Below, piece after piece: positions 23,233-35,733 of a stretch of DNA of 64,000 nucleotides (position 1 is its first letter; every line of letters starts with the position of its first letter). The stretch spans positions 44,938,429 through 45,002,428 of the forward strand of contig OX485804.1 of NCBI GenBank assembly GCA_950295325.1, in the 5' to 3' direction. This DNA is from Polytrichum commune. Taxonomy: Eukaryota; Streptophyta; Polytrichopsida; Polytrichales; Polytrichaceae. The notes beneath the pieces were generated by a model, which worked only from the letters and a program-made list of their open reading frames with translations, was not told where the DNA came from and did not search any database. The translations under genes and the position numbers were made by a program.

Positions 23233-24653
23233 CAGTCTAACCTTGATAATGTCACCCTTGTTAATAGAACACCTTGATATTGTCACCTAAAAGTTTGAAA
23301 CCGATTTTCATAGTGTAAAACTCCCTCATTATTATCCCTATCACCCTTGGTAATGTCACTATTTTTTTTCAAAATTTGTAGTGTAAATGTGATAATACCA
23401 AGTATGGATGGATTGCATGTGATGGTTGGATGGACATATTGTAGTAGCCGAACAGTACAGTACACTATTATTCTAACAATTCAGCCTGGATGAATGGTGA
23501 TGTTTTTACACATTGGGTGAAGAGTGAGAACCGAAGAATGGCATTGAAAGATAGAAAGATTTGCATTATTATGGATAATGCAGGAAGCCATGATATTCAT
23601 GGTGAGGTCAAGAAAGTTATAGATGGGTTTAATGCTTTTGTACTCTCCCATATCACTATCTTGTTCCTTCCACCAAATGTGACTTTAGTTCTTCAGCCTT
23701 TGGATCAAGGAGTGATTGCAACATTCAAAATGTGCTATAAGGGCAAACTTGTTGCCTGGACTTTGCAACAAATTGATAACCACTCAAATGAAGATTTGGG
23801 GAAACTGAATGTTGATCTATTTCAAGCTATGTTGTGGTGTGTGGCGGCATGGCATGAATTAGATGATCAACCCATTAGAAATTGTTGGAGAAAGTCCGCC
23901 ATATTGCCTACAGAGTGGAATGCAAATATCAACAATTTTGATGAACGTAGGAAGTCCAAAATGGAGGAAGCAGCTTTGGAATTGGGCAATCTCATCACCG
24001 CATTGAATTTGGGTTTGGATGTCGAAGGCAAGCCTATAGAAAAGCTTTGTCCTTTGGAGTACTTAAACATGAAAGGTGAAGATGATTTTGAGGTGGAATA
24101 TTCTACTGAGGAGCTTGTGCAATTAGTGCAAGATGGCGAACATGTTCTTGATTCCATGATTGTTGATAGTAGTGATGATGAGTCTAAAGTAGTGAAGCTA
24201 AGCGATGCACAAAAATATGCTAAAGATGTTTTGAATTTTATGGCTAGCCAAGGTTCTCAGATTTTCAACACTCTGGAGTTGTTAGGAATGGAAAAAATCC
24301 ATGACAAACTCATTAGAATTGGTGTTGCACATTTAACATCAACAAAACAATGTGACATTAGAAGCTTCTTTGTCTCTAGTGAGAGGTCTTTACCTGATCT
24401 CAATGACACATTATGATGTGCTCTTGTTGTTATTCATAATTTTGAATTAGATTTTACATTCAAAAACATTGAAGTCTTGTATTTGTTATTTTCTTTTTTA
24501 CATTGTAATTTTATTTTGATTTTCTACTTATTTTTTTGATAATATCACATTATGCACAAATCTTCAAAATGTGACATTATCAAATATGTCACACCTTGTT
24601 TATATCACTCTTTTTGGTGAAATGGATGGTGTGACATTATCAAGGTTAGACTG
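23233..24653 (+). mobile_element. Tigger/pogo-like DNA transposon with intact ends, internally deleted
   Basis: The element is bounded by TA on both sides (23231-23232 and 24654-24655). It has near-perfect inverted ends of about 23 bp beginning CAGTCTAACCTTGATAATGT. TA duplication, CAGT-type ends and a DDE_1 transposase identify the Tc1/mariner superfamily, pogo/Tigger branch. The motif TTGATAATGTCAC or a close variant recurs several times inside both ends (for example near 23272 and 23345, and reversed near 24570), as expected for transposase-binding sites. The 1421-bp length and missing 5' half of the transposase make it non-autonomous. Confidence 0.9.
23490..24416 (+). pseudogene. Tigger/pogo transposase, C-terminal part of the DDE domain (308 codons open)
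   Basis: The frame is open from 23490 to 24416, and coding similarity extends a few codons upstream (YYSNNSAW before the Met) to a stop near 23446. IIMDNAGSH (Asp29) and LQPLDQGVIATFK (Asp72) are the second and third catalytic blocks of DDE_1 transposases. An acidic tail ends the protein. The N-terminal helix-turn-helix/CENP-B-type DNA-binding region and the block with the first catalytic Asp are absent, so it cannot be an active transposase. The frame is nonetheless uninterrupted for 308 codons, which suggests recent loss or retention in a host role; the first is simpler. Confidence 0.88.
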
Positions 24654-25111
24654 TATGTGCTCTTTATAAAAAAAGCATGTTCGAGATGCTCCCACGATGG
24701 CCCCAGTCTCATACTAGGTACGCTATGACATGGCATGCCATAGCTTTAATGGCACTGCCCGGCTGCCCGGCTGCCCAACAGTTAGAAGAGTCTGCCCCAA
24801 GCAAGAATAATTAGTAGCCAGGTGAGTCATGTGATTGTTTCCTATTTTACTCTTTTCTTTTCTTTTCTTTCTTTCTTTTCGCCCGGAGCTTTTCTTTCTT
24901 TCTATTTTGGGTGCGGGCAGACCCGCCCTCTTTTCGGCCCTCTTTTCGGCTCTGTGTTTTGTGGTCCATGCTGCCACTAGGTGGCACACATGTTTGACGA
25001 GATGTCACTTCCTTAAAGGATGTGTTAAAGACGTAAGGCCATTATTAGTAACTTTCGTGTAGGCAGGGGATTTCACTTGGTGGAACCCATTGTTTATGAT
25101 TGAAGCCCTTA

Positions 25112-25540
25112 AGGTAGAAATACCATAACCCATGAAAATAAGGTGATTTTATCGCATTGAAGGTCTGGTCTGATAATCATAAGATAATTTTCCAAGATAG
25201 ACGAGAAGGATTCATGAAGAATTAATGCAAGTTGTTTCATATTTTTCTGCCCTATACAAAAAATGCTACAATTTTTCAAAGTGGAGAGTTGTCCAAACCC
25301 CTACTCGTTCACTAGATTCTCCTTACACTGAACACTGTAATCCGCATTTCCATACAGAACATCGCCTAAATCGGTTACCTCATGAGTACATTAACACTTG
25401 ACTCCCATTGGCTACACTAAGTGTACACGCATTGAAGTTGCCGCCGAGCCATGATCGGTTTTAGAAATGGCACTTCACCATTATGACGGCGGTCTAGTGC
25501 ATGGCTAGAGGGTGGTTAACGGGTTATGGTATTTCTACCT
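25112..25540. mobile_element. TA-flanked MITE with 20-bp inverted ends
   Basis: Left end AGGTAGAAATACCATAACCC and its exact reverse complement at 25521-25540 enclose 429 bp, with TA on each side (25110-25111, 25541-25542). No coding capacity. I saw no second copy in the window. Confidence 0.8.
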
Positions 25541-25962
25541 TATATGAGTTTCATTTTGAGGGCCCCTCAAATTTCACCGCTTCAGTGCAAGGGTTGGTTC
25601 AAATCCCTACGTATATTGCTTTTAAGAGACTATGCCTAATTTCTACATATGAAAAAAAAATGTCTCTTTCCATGGCCGACCCTCTCTTTATAGAGTTGAA
25701 AGGGGGTCAAGGCAGTTACAAACAACAACCAAATAGAAGTAGCAATAGCCTTCTAATCCTAATGTGGATGATAACCTAACTACCGTGTGTTGGATGAAAG
25801 ACATCAAACTTCAAAAGTGGCCACTTTAGCCACGCTATGGCCAAAAATGTGGCTAAATCTCACTCTGGTGTGGGCCAGTAGCGAGTCCTAGTGTGGGCAT
25901 GGTAATACTTAACTTAAAGGTCATCTTGATTGAGTCCTCATGGATTTGGGACGTACCTAAAG

Positions 25963-26351
25963 TAAGGTCATGGGTCTTAAAAGGTTATTTTTTTCTCACT
26001 AGCCCACTTCTCGTAGGATATGAAACACACAACTTAGTACAAGATGGTTAGCAAGTCCAAATCGAGGCCAAAACCACTTCCTCGTTACTTTAGGAGCTCA
26101 TATGAATATCGTATTCATTATCAAAGTGAAGAGTTTGAGTCATGCTCATGGAGTGGTGATATAGGTCTCCCAGATTATGTTGACTATTGAGTTTAAAACG
26201 GAAGTTACCATGTTTTGAGCACATAGTCCAATCTCTTCTAAACACATCTCTTTTGGGTATAATATGTTCTTGGAGCCACACTTGATCACATAACTCTCAA
26301 ATACAAGTGTATGATGAAGATAAAGTAATTGGATTAGGCACATTTACCTTA
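25963..26351 (+). mobile_element. MITE-like repeat, family B, copy
   Basis: It starts TAAGGTCATGGGTCTTAAAA and ends CATTTACCTTA, giving short inverted ends. The interior is shared with 47074-47427 and 54346-54723 (AGCCCACTTCTCGTAGGATA, GAGCTCATATGAATATC, ACACATCTCTTTTGGG). About 389 bp. Confidence 0.7.
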
Positions 26352-26540
26352 GAGTTGAAGCACCTATCAACAATACTTGGAGAACCACGGTCCCATAGCT
26401 AATCCATACAAATTATCCAATGTTTAGATTATCAAGTATGTTCTAAGCATAACGATATTAAGATCACTTGAATCAAAGCATATCTAATTTTTATATAGAC
26501 TTTCAAAGTCTCAAACCTCATTTGAGCATTCCTAGTCACA

Positions 26541-26560
26541 TCCCCCCCCCCCCCCCCCAC
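26541..26560. repeat. Poly-C tract
   Basis: An uninterrupted run of about 18-19 C. Similar C or G runs occur near 51045, 55157 and 56686. Confidence 0.9.
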
Positions 26561-27231
26561 GAAAAAAGGGCAATGTTGATTGTTCAAATTTGGTCTCCTT
26601 CAACTAATGAATTGTGTTTTTAGTCCTTCGAATAACATAGTTAATGTTCCAGTTGAAGCACATAGTTGCCCACTTTGAGGGGGAAAAACATGTGTTAGAA
26701 TTGGGGACGCTTAATGATCTTCGGCACTTCTACCTTATTTGGCAAGTTTTGTGGTCAAAGGTGGGTTTACATTAGGGTCTACAACCAAAGAAGCAATATG
26801 TTTGGTGGAGAGCAAAGTTCTAGACCTAGGGAGTTTGCACTCAGGTCTGGGTTCAAGGTATGGAAATGAAGGGGCACTAATTTGACATCATTTCCCAGAG
26901 AAATATTGTTGGTCCCAGACCAAGGCAATACCCACCCATTTTGAAAAACCAAGCTTCAACTTTGGGTCCCATATTGAGTTTGACAGTAAATTCTAGTGAG
27001 AGATGTTTTGGAGCTCTCAAGTTTCTTGGACCCATAGACTAATGTAACCCTAGCCTAATAATTGACACAATAAATACTTGTGCTACAACAAGATTGCACT
27101 ATGTGCTCAAAATACATCAACCATTGTAGGTTTAGTTTTTAATAGGTTGGGAAGATCTATGTGATTGTTGTAAAAAATAATTTGTTTATAATAATAAAAA
27201 TTGATCTCCCATATTTAACTGCATTCCAACT

Positions 27232-28260
27232 TTGATTGTGAAACTTGAAATGACAGTCTTGTGTGTATGTTGGGAGAAATTCAAGGTTGCAACATGTGTG
27301 AGGGTCAATTGGAACAAGAGTGAATGGCATGCTTGGTTAGAGGATTATGAGTGGCAATGGGCTCCATGTGGTAGTATATCCAAGCTCCTTGGCAAACCTA
27401 TTGGGCTACATCATGACATCTCTAATTTTGATGCTTTTCATCTTAATGGTGTTGAGAAGAAGCTCGTATTTTGGGTTATAGTCCTTGTTGTCTTATTGTT
27501 AACTATATCATTTTCCCTCTAAGTGGTGCTTCATCATTATTTGGTAAGAACAAAAATTTACTAAGAAATATTCGCACATGACCCCACAACTATTTTTGGT
27601 CAAGACTTGAATCTACCATTTAAACCGATGTTAGTTAGGGATGATTGCATGGTTTAGAAGAAATTTGGAGGCTTCAACGTCACTTAGCTACATAGCACAC
27701 TCACTACTCTCATGAGTGGATGGATTATTGCGGCAATGCTACCGAGTACCTTAAATCTTCAAATTATGTTGCAACACAAAAATGAACTCGCTACAACCTT
27801 CTCCAAATGTTTGTTGGCATCCTCACCTTATGTGAAGTTTTGTGTTTAACTTTGAGGTTCAGGGAGGCTCACATGTTTGGAAACATGTAGTTGACGATTG
27901 GTGTCGTACGCTTCCTTACCTCTTTCTTGATGAACATTATTGAGAGGCGGAACTTATGGTGGAGGACTGGATTCATTGGAGTCACTATTGGTACTTCCTT
28001 TCTTTGGGTTGGGTAAGAATATAGGATGTTGGCTCCTTTGTTGACGAATAGGATGTGGATTCGATTTGGGTGTGATGGATTCCAAGGTCGTCCTTTCAAA
28101 CACTGGTTTGTATTGTCCCCACACCAAAGTTTTTCTCAAAAGCTACCAAGTTCATTGTGGGTGAGAGAGATCGTGAACATGTTGATTTCCTTTTAGAGTG
28201 ACTTAACATGAGGAGGGTAGTGCTAACCAAGTGTTTTTCCCCTGGTGCATATTGGAATGG
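27232..28260 (+). pseudogene. Possible LINE reverse-transcriptase remnant
   Basis: The first 290 bp can be read as EWHAWLEDYEWQWAPCGS followed by ISKLLGKPIGLHHDISNF and a VEKKLVFW block. In spacing this recalls the segment after the reverse-transcriptase core of plant L1-type LINEs, where a LGxP(I/F)-type block precedes a K(L)xxW block. Later sequence shows only broken, frame-shifted hints (KKFGGF, then a Trp-rich part near 27960). A protein-level search is needed. Confidence 0.35.
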
Positions 28261-28979
28261 TGGTATTACGCAACCCTAAGGACCCAGGTGGACCTTTAAT
28301 ATGATAGGTGTCTAACTCGTTCTTTACTCATATGACAAAGAATGCTATCATGTGAGTAATGAGGAAGAAAATGCCAATGATAAATACACACACTAATATC
28401 CCCTAACTGTGGGTTTTTTTTTTTTGCAATGAACATATGGACCATGCACACAATTGTGGATAATTCACCAATAAACATTATTCATAATTTACATTGTTTT
28501 ATCGCGATCAATATAGTATTACAAAATGAAAAAGAATACCATTTGCCAACATATTTGAAGGTAGCAAGATCAACCATGAAAGTAAATTAAAAACTTGACT
28601 TGAGGTCAATGAGCGATGAAATATGGAAGGGGAGAAGAAATTAACACACAAAACCATGTCCACTAATTGTGGTTTATTCGGAGAAAGACACAACACAAAA
28701 TCTAGCCCGCACAAATCCCATCATTATGTCGAAGTCTACACATGATGCTATTCAATCTCATTGTCTTCTTCACTATCCTCTTGTGTCTTGTCATCTACGT
28801 ATAGACATTGAATCATGCTTCGGGATCTTCAACGAGCCACCAATGTCGAAGTAGTTGACACACTCTTAGCCATTTTCTTTATGTGAGGAGGAAGCAACAT
28901 TGAGTTGAGAGGAAATGAAGCCTTTGCTATCATGCTTCTGTTGACACCAAAATAAGAGTTTAGTTGCATGAAAGAATAA

Positions 28980-31290
28980 AACAATGTAACACCTAATGTT
29001 GATCAACTAGCAAATCGAGTATTGAATGCAATGCCAAACTTATTGACTGATACAAGAGTGTTTCGCCACCTTCCGAATAGGTTTGTCATCATCCACACGG
29101 TTGGTATTGTGTGGCACACTTCCATCAAATATGGCATAGTCTCTTTCAATTGCAACAAGGTGTCGTCCGCTACACTTCCAAGCATGAACAGAAGCTCCTA
29201 GAAACAACAATGAACGACATTAATTAGAAAGGCTCCAAAGCCAAAAATATGTTCAAATTGAACACGACTAAAAAAACAACAATTGCATTCACCTATGGAT
29301 GCATAGGCATCAAGAACCAGAACTCTGAATTTGGTTAATGCCTCAATGAAGACTTCCATGCTTTTGGAATCATTCTCTTGTCCACCTCCCCAAGAGACAC
29401 CTTTCATCATGAGTTGATTATCAATTGTGGTCACATTAAAGAAAATATTCATGACTTCAAGATTTACTTTGGACATACCAATGTTTTTATGAAAAGCAAA
29501 CCCCAAGGAAGCTTTCGCCTTGTGATCAAAAATCAAATTGTGGAAACGATAAGCCTGACAACAATTGAAATAAATCAAAACCAAGTAATGATATACTTGG
29601 AATGCAACTTCATGCCAATAAACATATCCACTAATTTAAATCAAGTGCACACACCTCAAGCACATACCATGCAAGTTTTATTAACACCCAAACACAACGG
29701 CAAGTCATAGATGCCTCACCAAATCCTTTGAGATTGCAAAATCGTAAGTTTCATAATACATCATCACGTCCACTCTGACTTCTTTAATTGCATGCAAGAA
29801 GACAAGGAGACAAGCATCCTCATAAAGATATGTACTAGGAAACTCAAAAAAAAACTCCTATGTGGGAGGATGAGTGTGAGTTCCCCTCTAGAACTATGGA
29901 AGATAGTGATGACATATTCGGAACCGAGAGCTCTTCTGGAAATTTGCAATCATGAGGTCAAACTTGGATCCACCACCCGGTACTTGAAAAAAACATTGAG
30001 AAACATATAAGAGAACAAAAACATAAATTGGAAATTAAACACACAAACAAATTAAATAGCATTCAGATGTTACCTTCTTTGAGAACTTCATAATGTCAAC
30101 CAAGATAGGATGCTCTATGGCCATGTTGTCCAAATTCGATGCTATTGATACATTCTTCCCCATTATCGAGAACCGTTGTGACCATGTTGTCAAAGAAAAT
30201 CCCCGCCCGATTTCCTCCAACACTCTTTTGCGTTGCATGTTGTGAATGAACTGAGTGCAAGGAGGGATTATAACAATAGTAGCAACAAATGTTGGAGGAG
30301 AAGGTGTTGGAATGGTATCCTTTAGCCTATAATGAATTATTAGATTTGGCTCCATCTCCAATTGTGTTGGAGACTTTGATTTTTTCTTTTGAGTGTTATT
30401 TACCATTTTGGACCCTCTTTTGCGCCTAGTACCATTTTATACTTGAGTGGATTTGATATCATTGTCATCTACCATGTTATCAAGTAGATCATCACTATCC
30501 GTAGGGCCTCGTTTAGATCTTTCCATTTTTTTCCTTAGGATGGGAAAACGTAAGGGTACATTTCCAAAAAACCAAGGATATTTCCACAAAAGTTGAATAT
30601 GCAAAGATTGCCTTTCTCTACCCATGATGCTAAAATTTGAGGAAGGGAAGCAATCAACGCAACATTCAATACCACAAGTTCTCTTTTCACATATCCATAA
30701 TAATGAACTATAAATATACAAAGGCACTTGATGCCACTGGATTCCAATTGTAGTAAAGGGAAGAATTTTCACAACGTCAAAGGTTATTGGCAATCGCCAT
30801 GCCCTCCGTTGTTTGGTTGCATTTTCACATGCCTTCAAACCTTGATGCCCACTCAACATCCAGACACTCAAAGACAATGTGTTGAAATGCAACAACACCC
30901 ATTGCACATCACAAAAACAAATGGGGGAACATTGGACTCATAGATAGGTACTATGTAGTTGGAGTCATGGCCGTTCCATACCAAGGTTTGGAATGATCAT
31001 CAACATCGTGTTTGAGAATTACAAAATCTATTGTGTTACAATTGTTGATATCCCCCAATGCACATATATGGAGTTCACCAAAATGTTGTCAAGAGCTTTG
31101 GGATGAAAAGGGAAATGAATGTACTGCAAACACCTATGCTATGTTTTCAAAATTCATTGCAAAGTGGATTTTGAGCACAATAAGTTCATCCATGCTCCAA
31201 TGTTACATACAACGAGGTCATGCATTTTTTGGAGCTTGTTGGTGTGGTTGCACACCAACATTCATGGTAGTCAACTTTTCATACTAGTGT
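28980..31290 (-). pseudogene. Degenerate spliced gene with a DNA-methyltransferase-like (N6/N4 type) C-terminal domain
   Basis: Minus-strand pieces read in order from about 31020 down to 28990. Near the end, SMEVFIEALTKF is followed by VLVLDAYASIG at about 29340-29295. A following segment near 29170-29085 gives GRHLVAIERDYAIFDGS and then VPHNTNRVDDDK. The pair D-A-x-A-S-x-G and GRHxVAxExD is the expected C-terminal motif order of beta-class DNA methyltransferases. Upstream are EEIGRGFSLTTWSQRFSIMG and NMAIEHPILVDIMKFSKK ending at a good donor (GTAACA, about 30075). Stops and frameshifts interrupt several parts, so I call a pseudogene, although some may be introns. The substrate is unknown, and I saw no clear DPPY-type catalytic motif. 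Confidence 0.5.
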
Positions 31291-31299
31291 CCATAAATG

Positions 31300-32320
31300 A
31301 CAATATATGATATATTTTGGGGTGAAATCCATTTATGTTTGTCGTATATTATAATAAACTATAGAATTTGACTGTGAAATGTTTACAAATCCATGGTGGT
31401 AGGCACCATTTCACACATTGTGCATGTCTTGAATCCACACACATGGGTTGAGAGTCTATTTTAAACCCCTATACCCGTATCAATTTGGCTACATTTTTTC
31501 TTTATTGCTCATTATCAACTTCTAATCACTCATAAGTTACCGCTCACTGCTCACTGCTTATAAGTTACTACTCATGCCTTAGCTTCCCTCATGTTAAGCC
31601 AAGCCAGCTACAAACAAGTGACGTGGCACCCTCCCTCCCAACTTCTCACATGCTTGGGGTTAGGTATGGCATAATGCAAAGCTCTAAGATAGAAGGTGCT
31701 AAAACCAACACCCCACTCAAAAGCAACACCCATGAACACCTCCCAATTGCCAACATTTTTTTTTTTTCTTCTTCTTCTTCTTTTATATATATATATATAT
31801 TGAGACAGAAGGCTGACATGCAATTGCCAACACTACCTTCAATTGTTCCCCATGGAAAAGGAATGCATGGGCTCATAGAGTGACGGGTGTAGGTGCCATT
31901 AATGGCGCCATCTCATACCGGCTTCCACTACCTCTATATAGGGTAGGTAACGGGCTCCACTCTATCTCAGGTCGATTCAAGGTCGCTTTAGGGTGGCTCG
32001 TCAATGCCTATCCAGGCCATTATATTCACAAAGCCAAGGAGGTAGGCCCACACAACACAAAAGGGTTCGGTTATGGGCACAAAGGGGTCTGTTCTAGGCA
32101 TAAAGTGGGTCGGTACCTGGGATGCAGGGTGACGGTTTTGCAACCGAACTGGGTGGGATCATGAAGGTGGCCATGTGGCTTTGCACACCGTTACTACTTG
32201 GGCTTTCCTCTAGATAGGGTATAGTACTCAATTATGTTGTGTTGGTTCTATGCAATGAAGGTGGGGATCCTCATCATATGCAAGGCCGCCATACACGGAC
32301 CTAGGGATCGGTTTAAACAA
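31300..32320. other. Intergenic DNA with microsatellites
   Basis: A CTT run followed by alternating TA lies at about 31760-31800, and TCACT phrases are repeated near 31510-31575. Open frames of up to 94 codons have no recognisable motif. Confidence 0.4.
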
Positions 32321-32322
32321 AC

Positions 32323-32616
32323 TACACTAAATACGAATGCATACACTAAATATCAATAACCTTATGAAAGTAATAACATTAAATGTAAACTCAAACACTA
32401 AATATCAACTATGATAATATGTGGAAGTTACATGTTTTAATTTAGTGTTAGTAAGAATATGAAATATATATATATAATAAGGGATGTGGCAGTTGGGAAC
32501 ATAGCATCACATTTATGTCTAACACTAATTGTCAAGAAATTCAAAATTAGTGTTGAGCAAGGTAGAGTGATAACAACACTAAACATAATCAAACACTGAA
32601 TATCCTATTTAGTGTA
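32323..32616. mobile_element. MITE-like element, family F, copy 1
   Basis: Inverted ends TACACTAAATA and TATTTAGTGTA bound 294 bp. The interior carries many subterminal (A)ACACTAAA or TTTAGTGT repeats. A related, longer copy lies at about 61985-62405. Confidence 0.55.
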
Positions 32617-32667
32617 GTGGATTTAACTTTGACTATTCATCAAATATTCAATGGAGGCTTAAAAATG

Positions 32668-33885
32668 TTTTCTTTTTTTTAATACCTATGTTTAGCCCAA
32701 AGGCTAATATGGATCTATATATGAACCACAAAAGAAAGAAAAATTACGCCCGTACATTGTACCGGCATGAATGTGAGCCCATTATCCAAATGCTTAACAT
32801 GGCGGACCATGTTGTAGCATGAGGAGTTATGCCTCTTTTGAGAGGTGGGCTCTATTAGTTAAAAAAATATATATAGAACTATAGTAACAAATAAGGTTTG
32901 AGGTTTTGAGCCCTTTTTAGGGGGGTGCGACGGTATTTTGTTTATTATCAAATTTTCTTTTGTTTAGTACAAGGTAGATGAGGTATTTAATGGCATTCTG
33001 ATGTAGGTTTTTCATGAGGTTTTTGATGCTAGACTTTGGAATTTTGAGATCATCTAGTTTTTCAATGGATTGTTCGTGTATAGCTCCTCTTACTCATGAT
33101 GTAATAGTGATAAGGGGCTTTGTTTTCCATCCTTTGTTTTGTATAGCGTTAATTAATGGGTCGTATTTGGCGTGCTTTTGTGTGATTGCTTGTTCGGGAA
33201 CCTATTGTGGCAGTATGTGAATTCAATGAATTGTATAGTATGTGTGTGTGAGGGTAATATAGGTGTTGGAGTGTGGTTTGGGACCCCCAGTATGCAGAGG
33301 ATATCTGGTCTTAGTATGGCGTGGCATTGGCATCTTGTTTGTGTGCATGTACATTCCATGAGCCATTCAGGGATTGTTTGATCTTGGTTATTGTTGTTGA
33401 GATTGTTTGCGTTTGTTAGTGTGTAGTATCTGGTGTGTTTGTTGGCTTGTAGTGTCTAAGTGATGAGGTGTACCGCCTTGTTGTGGTGGGCTATTCTTAG
33501 GCCTTTCATATATGGGTGTTCGCACATTGATAGTAAGTGGGGCCACGTGTCTCTGTCATTTTTGTGGCATAATGTGCAATTTGGATTTGGGAATTTGAGA
33601 GGCCAAAAGATGTTTTTTTCTGTGATTACTCATGTATTGGGCGTACCGGAATTTTAAAGTTTGGGTGATTTGGGCATCTGTTATCTTATTGTTTTTCCAG
33701 AACTGGTTGGAGAGTTTTTGGTTTATTTGGTCGTTAGATAACCATTTATCTATGTATGGATGTTTATGTTGGGCCATCCTTACTTCCTGGTGGTCGTGTG
33801 TTTTTGTTACGAATGTGTGTAAGTTTCGGATTGCTCCGTTGCGTGTGGCGGTTGGGCAGCTTGCTAGCCAATAAGGTATAGCTCA
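32668..33885 (-). mobile_element. LINE, 5'-truncated 3' end with poly-A tail
   Basis: On the minus strand the sequence encodes the C-terminal tail of a LINE ORF2. A CTLCHKNDRDTWPHLLSMC block (CCHC-type knuckle) is followed by PDILCILGVPNHTP, IQFIEFTYCHNRF and then IKNLMKNLHQNAIKYLIYLV, with a stop at 32919-32917. One frameshift at a T tract near 33612 and internal stops disable it. After the stop comes about 240 bp of 3' UTR and a terminal A tract (T run on the plus strand at about 32672-32679). The reverse-transcriptase and endonuclease domains are absent, as in a typical 5'-truncated insertion. Confidence 0.8.
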
Positions 33886-33992
33886 AAGTGTTGGTTTAAG
33901 AACCCTCTACCTTAGAGAGAATTTGCTTTCAGGTGGTCCTTCCTTCATTATGCCATCACATTTAACTAACGAGTGGCATGGACGTACCCATA

Positions 33993-34491
33993 GGGCCACT
34001 TCACACACGAGCCAAGAGCCGTGACCATGAAATTGTGAGAGCCCAAAAGAAAGTGTCCAAAGACCGTCCCAACACACCTCCAAAATCATGTAGCGTGGTC
34101 ACGGATCCTCAAGTGTAGTGTGAAGTCATATGTGACCGAGACCTCAACCAAATGTTATTTCAATGTATTTCTATTCATGCGGGTCCTCACACATGATAAA
34201 ATAGAATAAACCAACGGTTGTGAGCATTCGGAGTGCCATGGTCTCCCAGTTTTGTGTTAGGCCTACCTCCAAGAGGTGGTTTTTGAAAATAGTCCAAGTG
34301 ACCATGAAACATGATCCATTGGATGCCATGTAGGAATCCGTGTAGACTTTACATCCATCTTGCATTCACATACTCCGTTGGTCCCTAAAGCGTAGTGTGA
34401 AGCGAAGTTGGCCCGGCTCCGCCTTTTCCACCAATGAGAGTGCTTGAAGTGTACTGGTCACGGGCTCTCAGTCTCGTGTGTGAAGTGGCCC
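33993..34491. mobile_element. Tourist-like MITE (PIF/Harbinger type), copy 1, complete
   Basis: The 499-bp element has inverted ends of more than 20 bp beginning GGGCCACTTCACACACGAG. Further copies are at 36273-37189 (interrupted), 41695-42032 (truncated) and 43669-44318 (reverse, interrupted). Copy 4 shows the TTA target duplication typical of PIF/Harbinger; this copy has ATA and TAT as flanks. No coding capacity. Confidence 0.85.
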
Positions 34492-34494
34492 TAT

Positions 34495-35375
34495 ATGACC
34501 AGTGATGCTAATTGTGCTTGTTGTCATTGAAATGTCATTGAAATTCAATTTAATAGGTTTCATATCTATCCTCTCACCTAGAGAGCTTGGAGATGGGCAT
34601 CTAGTGTGTGCCACATACTCATTGATCATCATCTTGATAATGGGCCATGGTTTTCTTACTTTTTTTTCTTTTTTTTCGGGTTTTGTTTTGTCAAGAGATG
34701 CTTATTTGACAAGCTCTTGTCTTCTAGATTTAAATAGTTAAAGGATTTGGGACTTAACCCCTTCCTAAGCCTATGAAAGGGTTGGTTTGAGTGCATTTTA
34801 CCCAATGTTGGTAGTGGTCTTTTAATGGACAAGTTTTGAGGTTAAAATGGAATCGACCTGTAGGATCTTGAAACATAGGAGATGAGCTATTTTGAGGGGG
34901 GGATGGGGGAATGGGCATGAAAAACCCTTTGGATGTTTAGATTATAAGAATTAAAGGAAGGGATACACAAGAAAATGCCATGTTCTATCCCTGCCCCCCA
35001 AAAAAGACCAAAATAAGATCAACCAAATTCAATTGGAAAATGAGTAGAATGCTTGTCTGGTCCACAAAATGGGGACAACTCACTAGTTAATCAGCTCCAC
35101 AACTTCAAGTGCTAGAATGTGCAAACCTCAATAAGCTAGCTACCCTGCATTTGGAGTATGTAAATTGTCCCATTTTTCTAGCCACATATATGCAAAGAAC
35201 TCTTGAAACTTAAAGTGTGTCCAAATGTTAAACTACGTAGTTGATGTGAGCACAAACGCAGTTCTTCAAATGAAATTAAAAAGAAAAGAAGTTTGATCAT
35301 GTATGAATTAGTTTGGTGGGGTTAATGCAGGGAGAAAATCATCCATCAACTAAACATGGTTGCTTGGATGTTCTA
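34495..35375. other. Intergenic DNA, nothing recognised
   Basis: AT-rich sequence without a gene-like signal. A 79-codon open frame at 34502-34741 has no motif. Confidence 0.4.
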
Positions 35376-35733
35376 TTGAAGTAAATATGGACATACTTTC
35401 AAAATATGGACTTTTTGATTGCTTCAATTCTATCATGGGATCCTACGATGAACTTTTGATATACCTAAACTTTATGTAAGGTAAGTGAATCCTTGTTGAT
35501 CACTTGAATGCTATGTTGTTAAAATATGACGGATTATAACAAAAATGACATTAAATATCTATAAATAAATGTTAATATCAAGAAAATACAATCAAAACAT
35601 CTACGTTATATTATCATAATCAACTCTGCATATTTCATTGGAAGATCTTACTGTAGGATCCTATTGTAGGATCGTATGATAGGATCAAACATGTTATAAT
35701 TTTGGACTTGGACTTAGTCCAATTTTACTCAAA
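35376..35733. mobile_element. MITE-like element, family E, copy 2
   Basis: The ends TTGAAGTAAATATGGAC and TCCAATTTTACTCAAA are imperfect inverted repeats. The interior aligns with 20092-20440. Confidence 0.6.
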
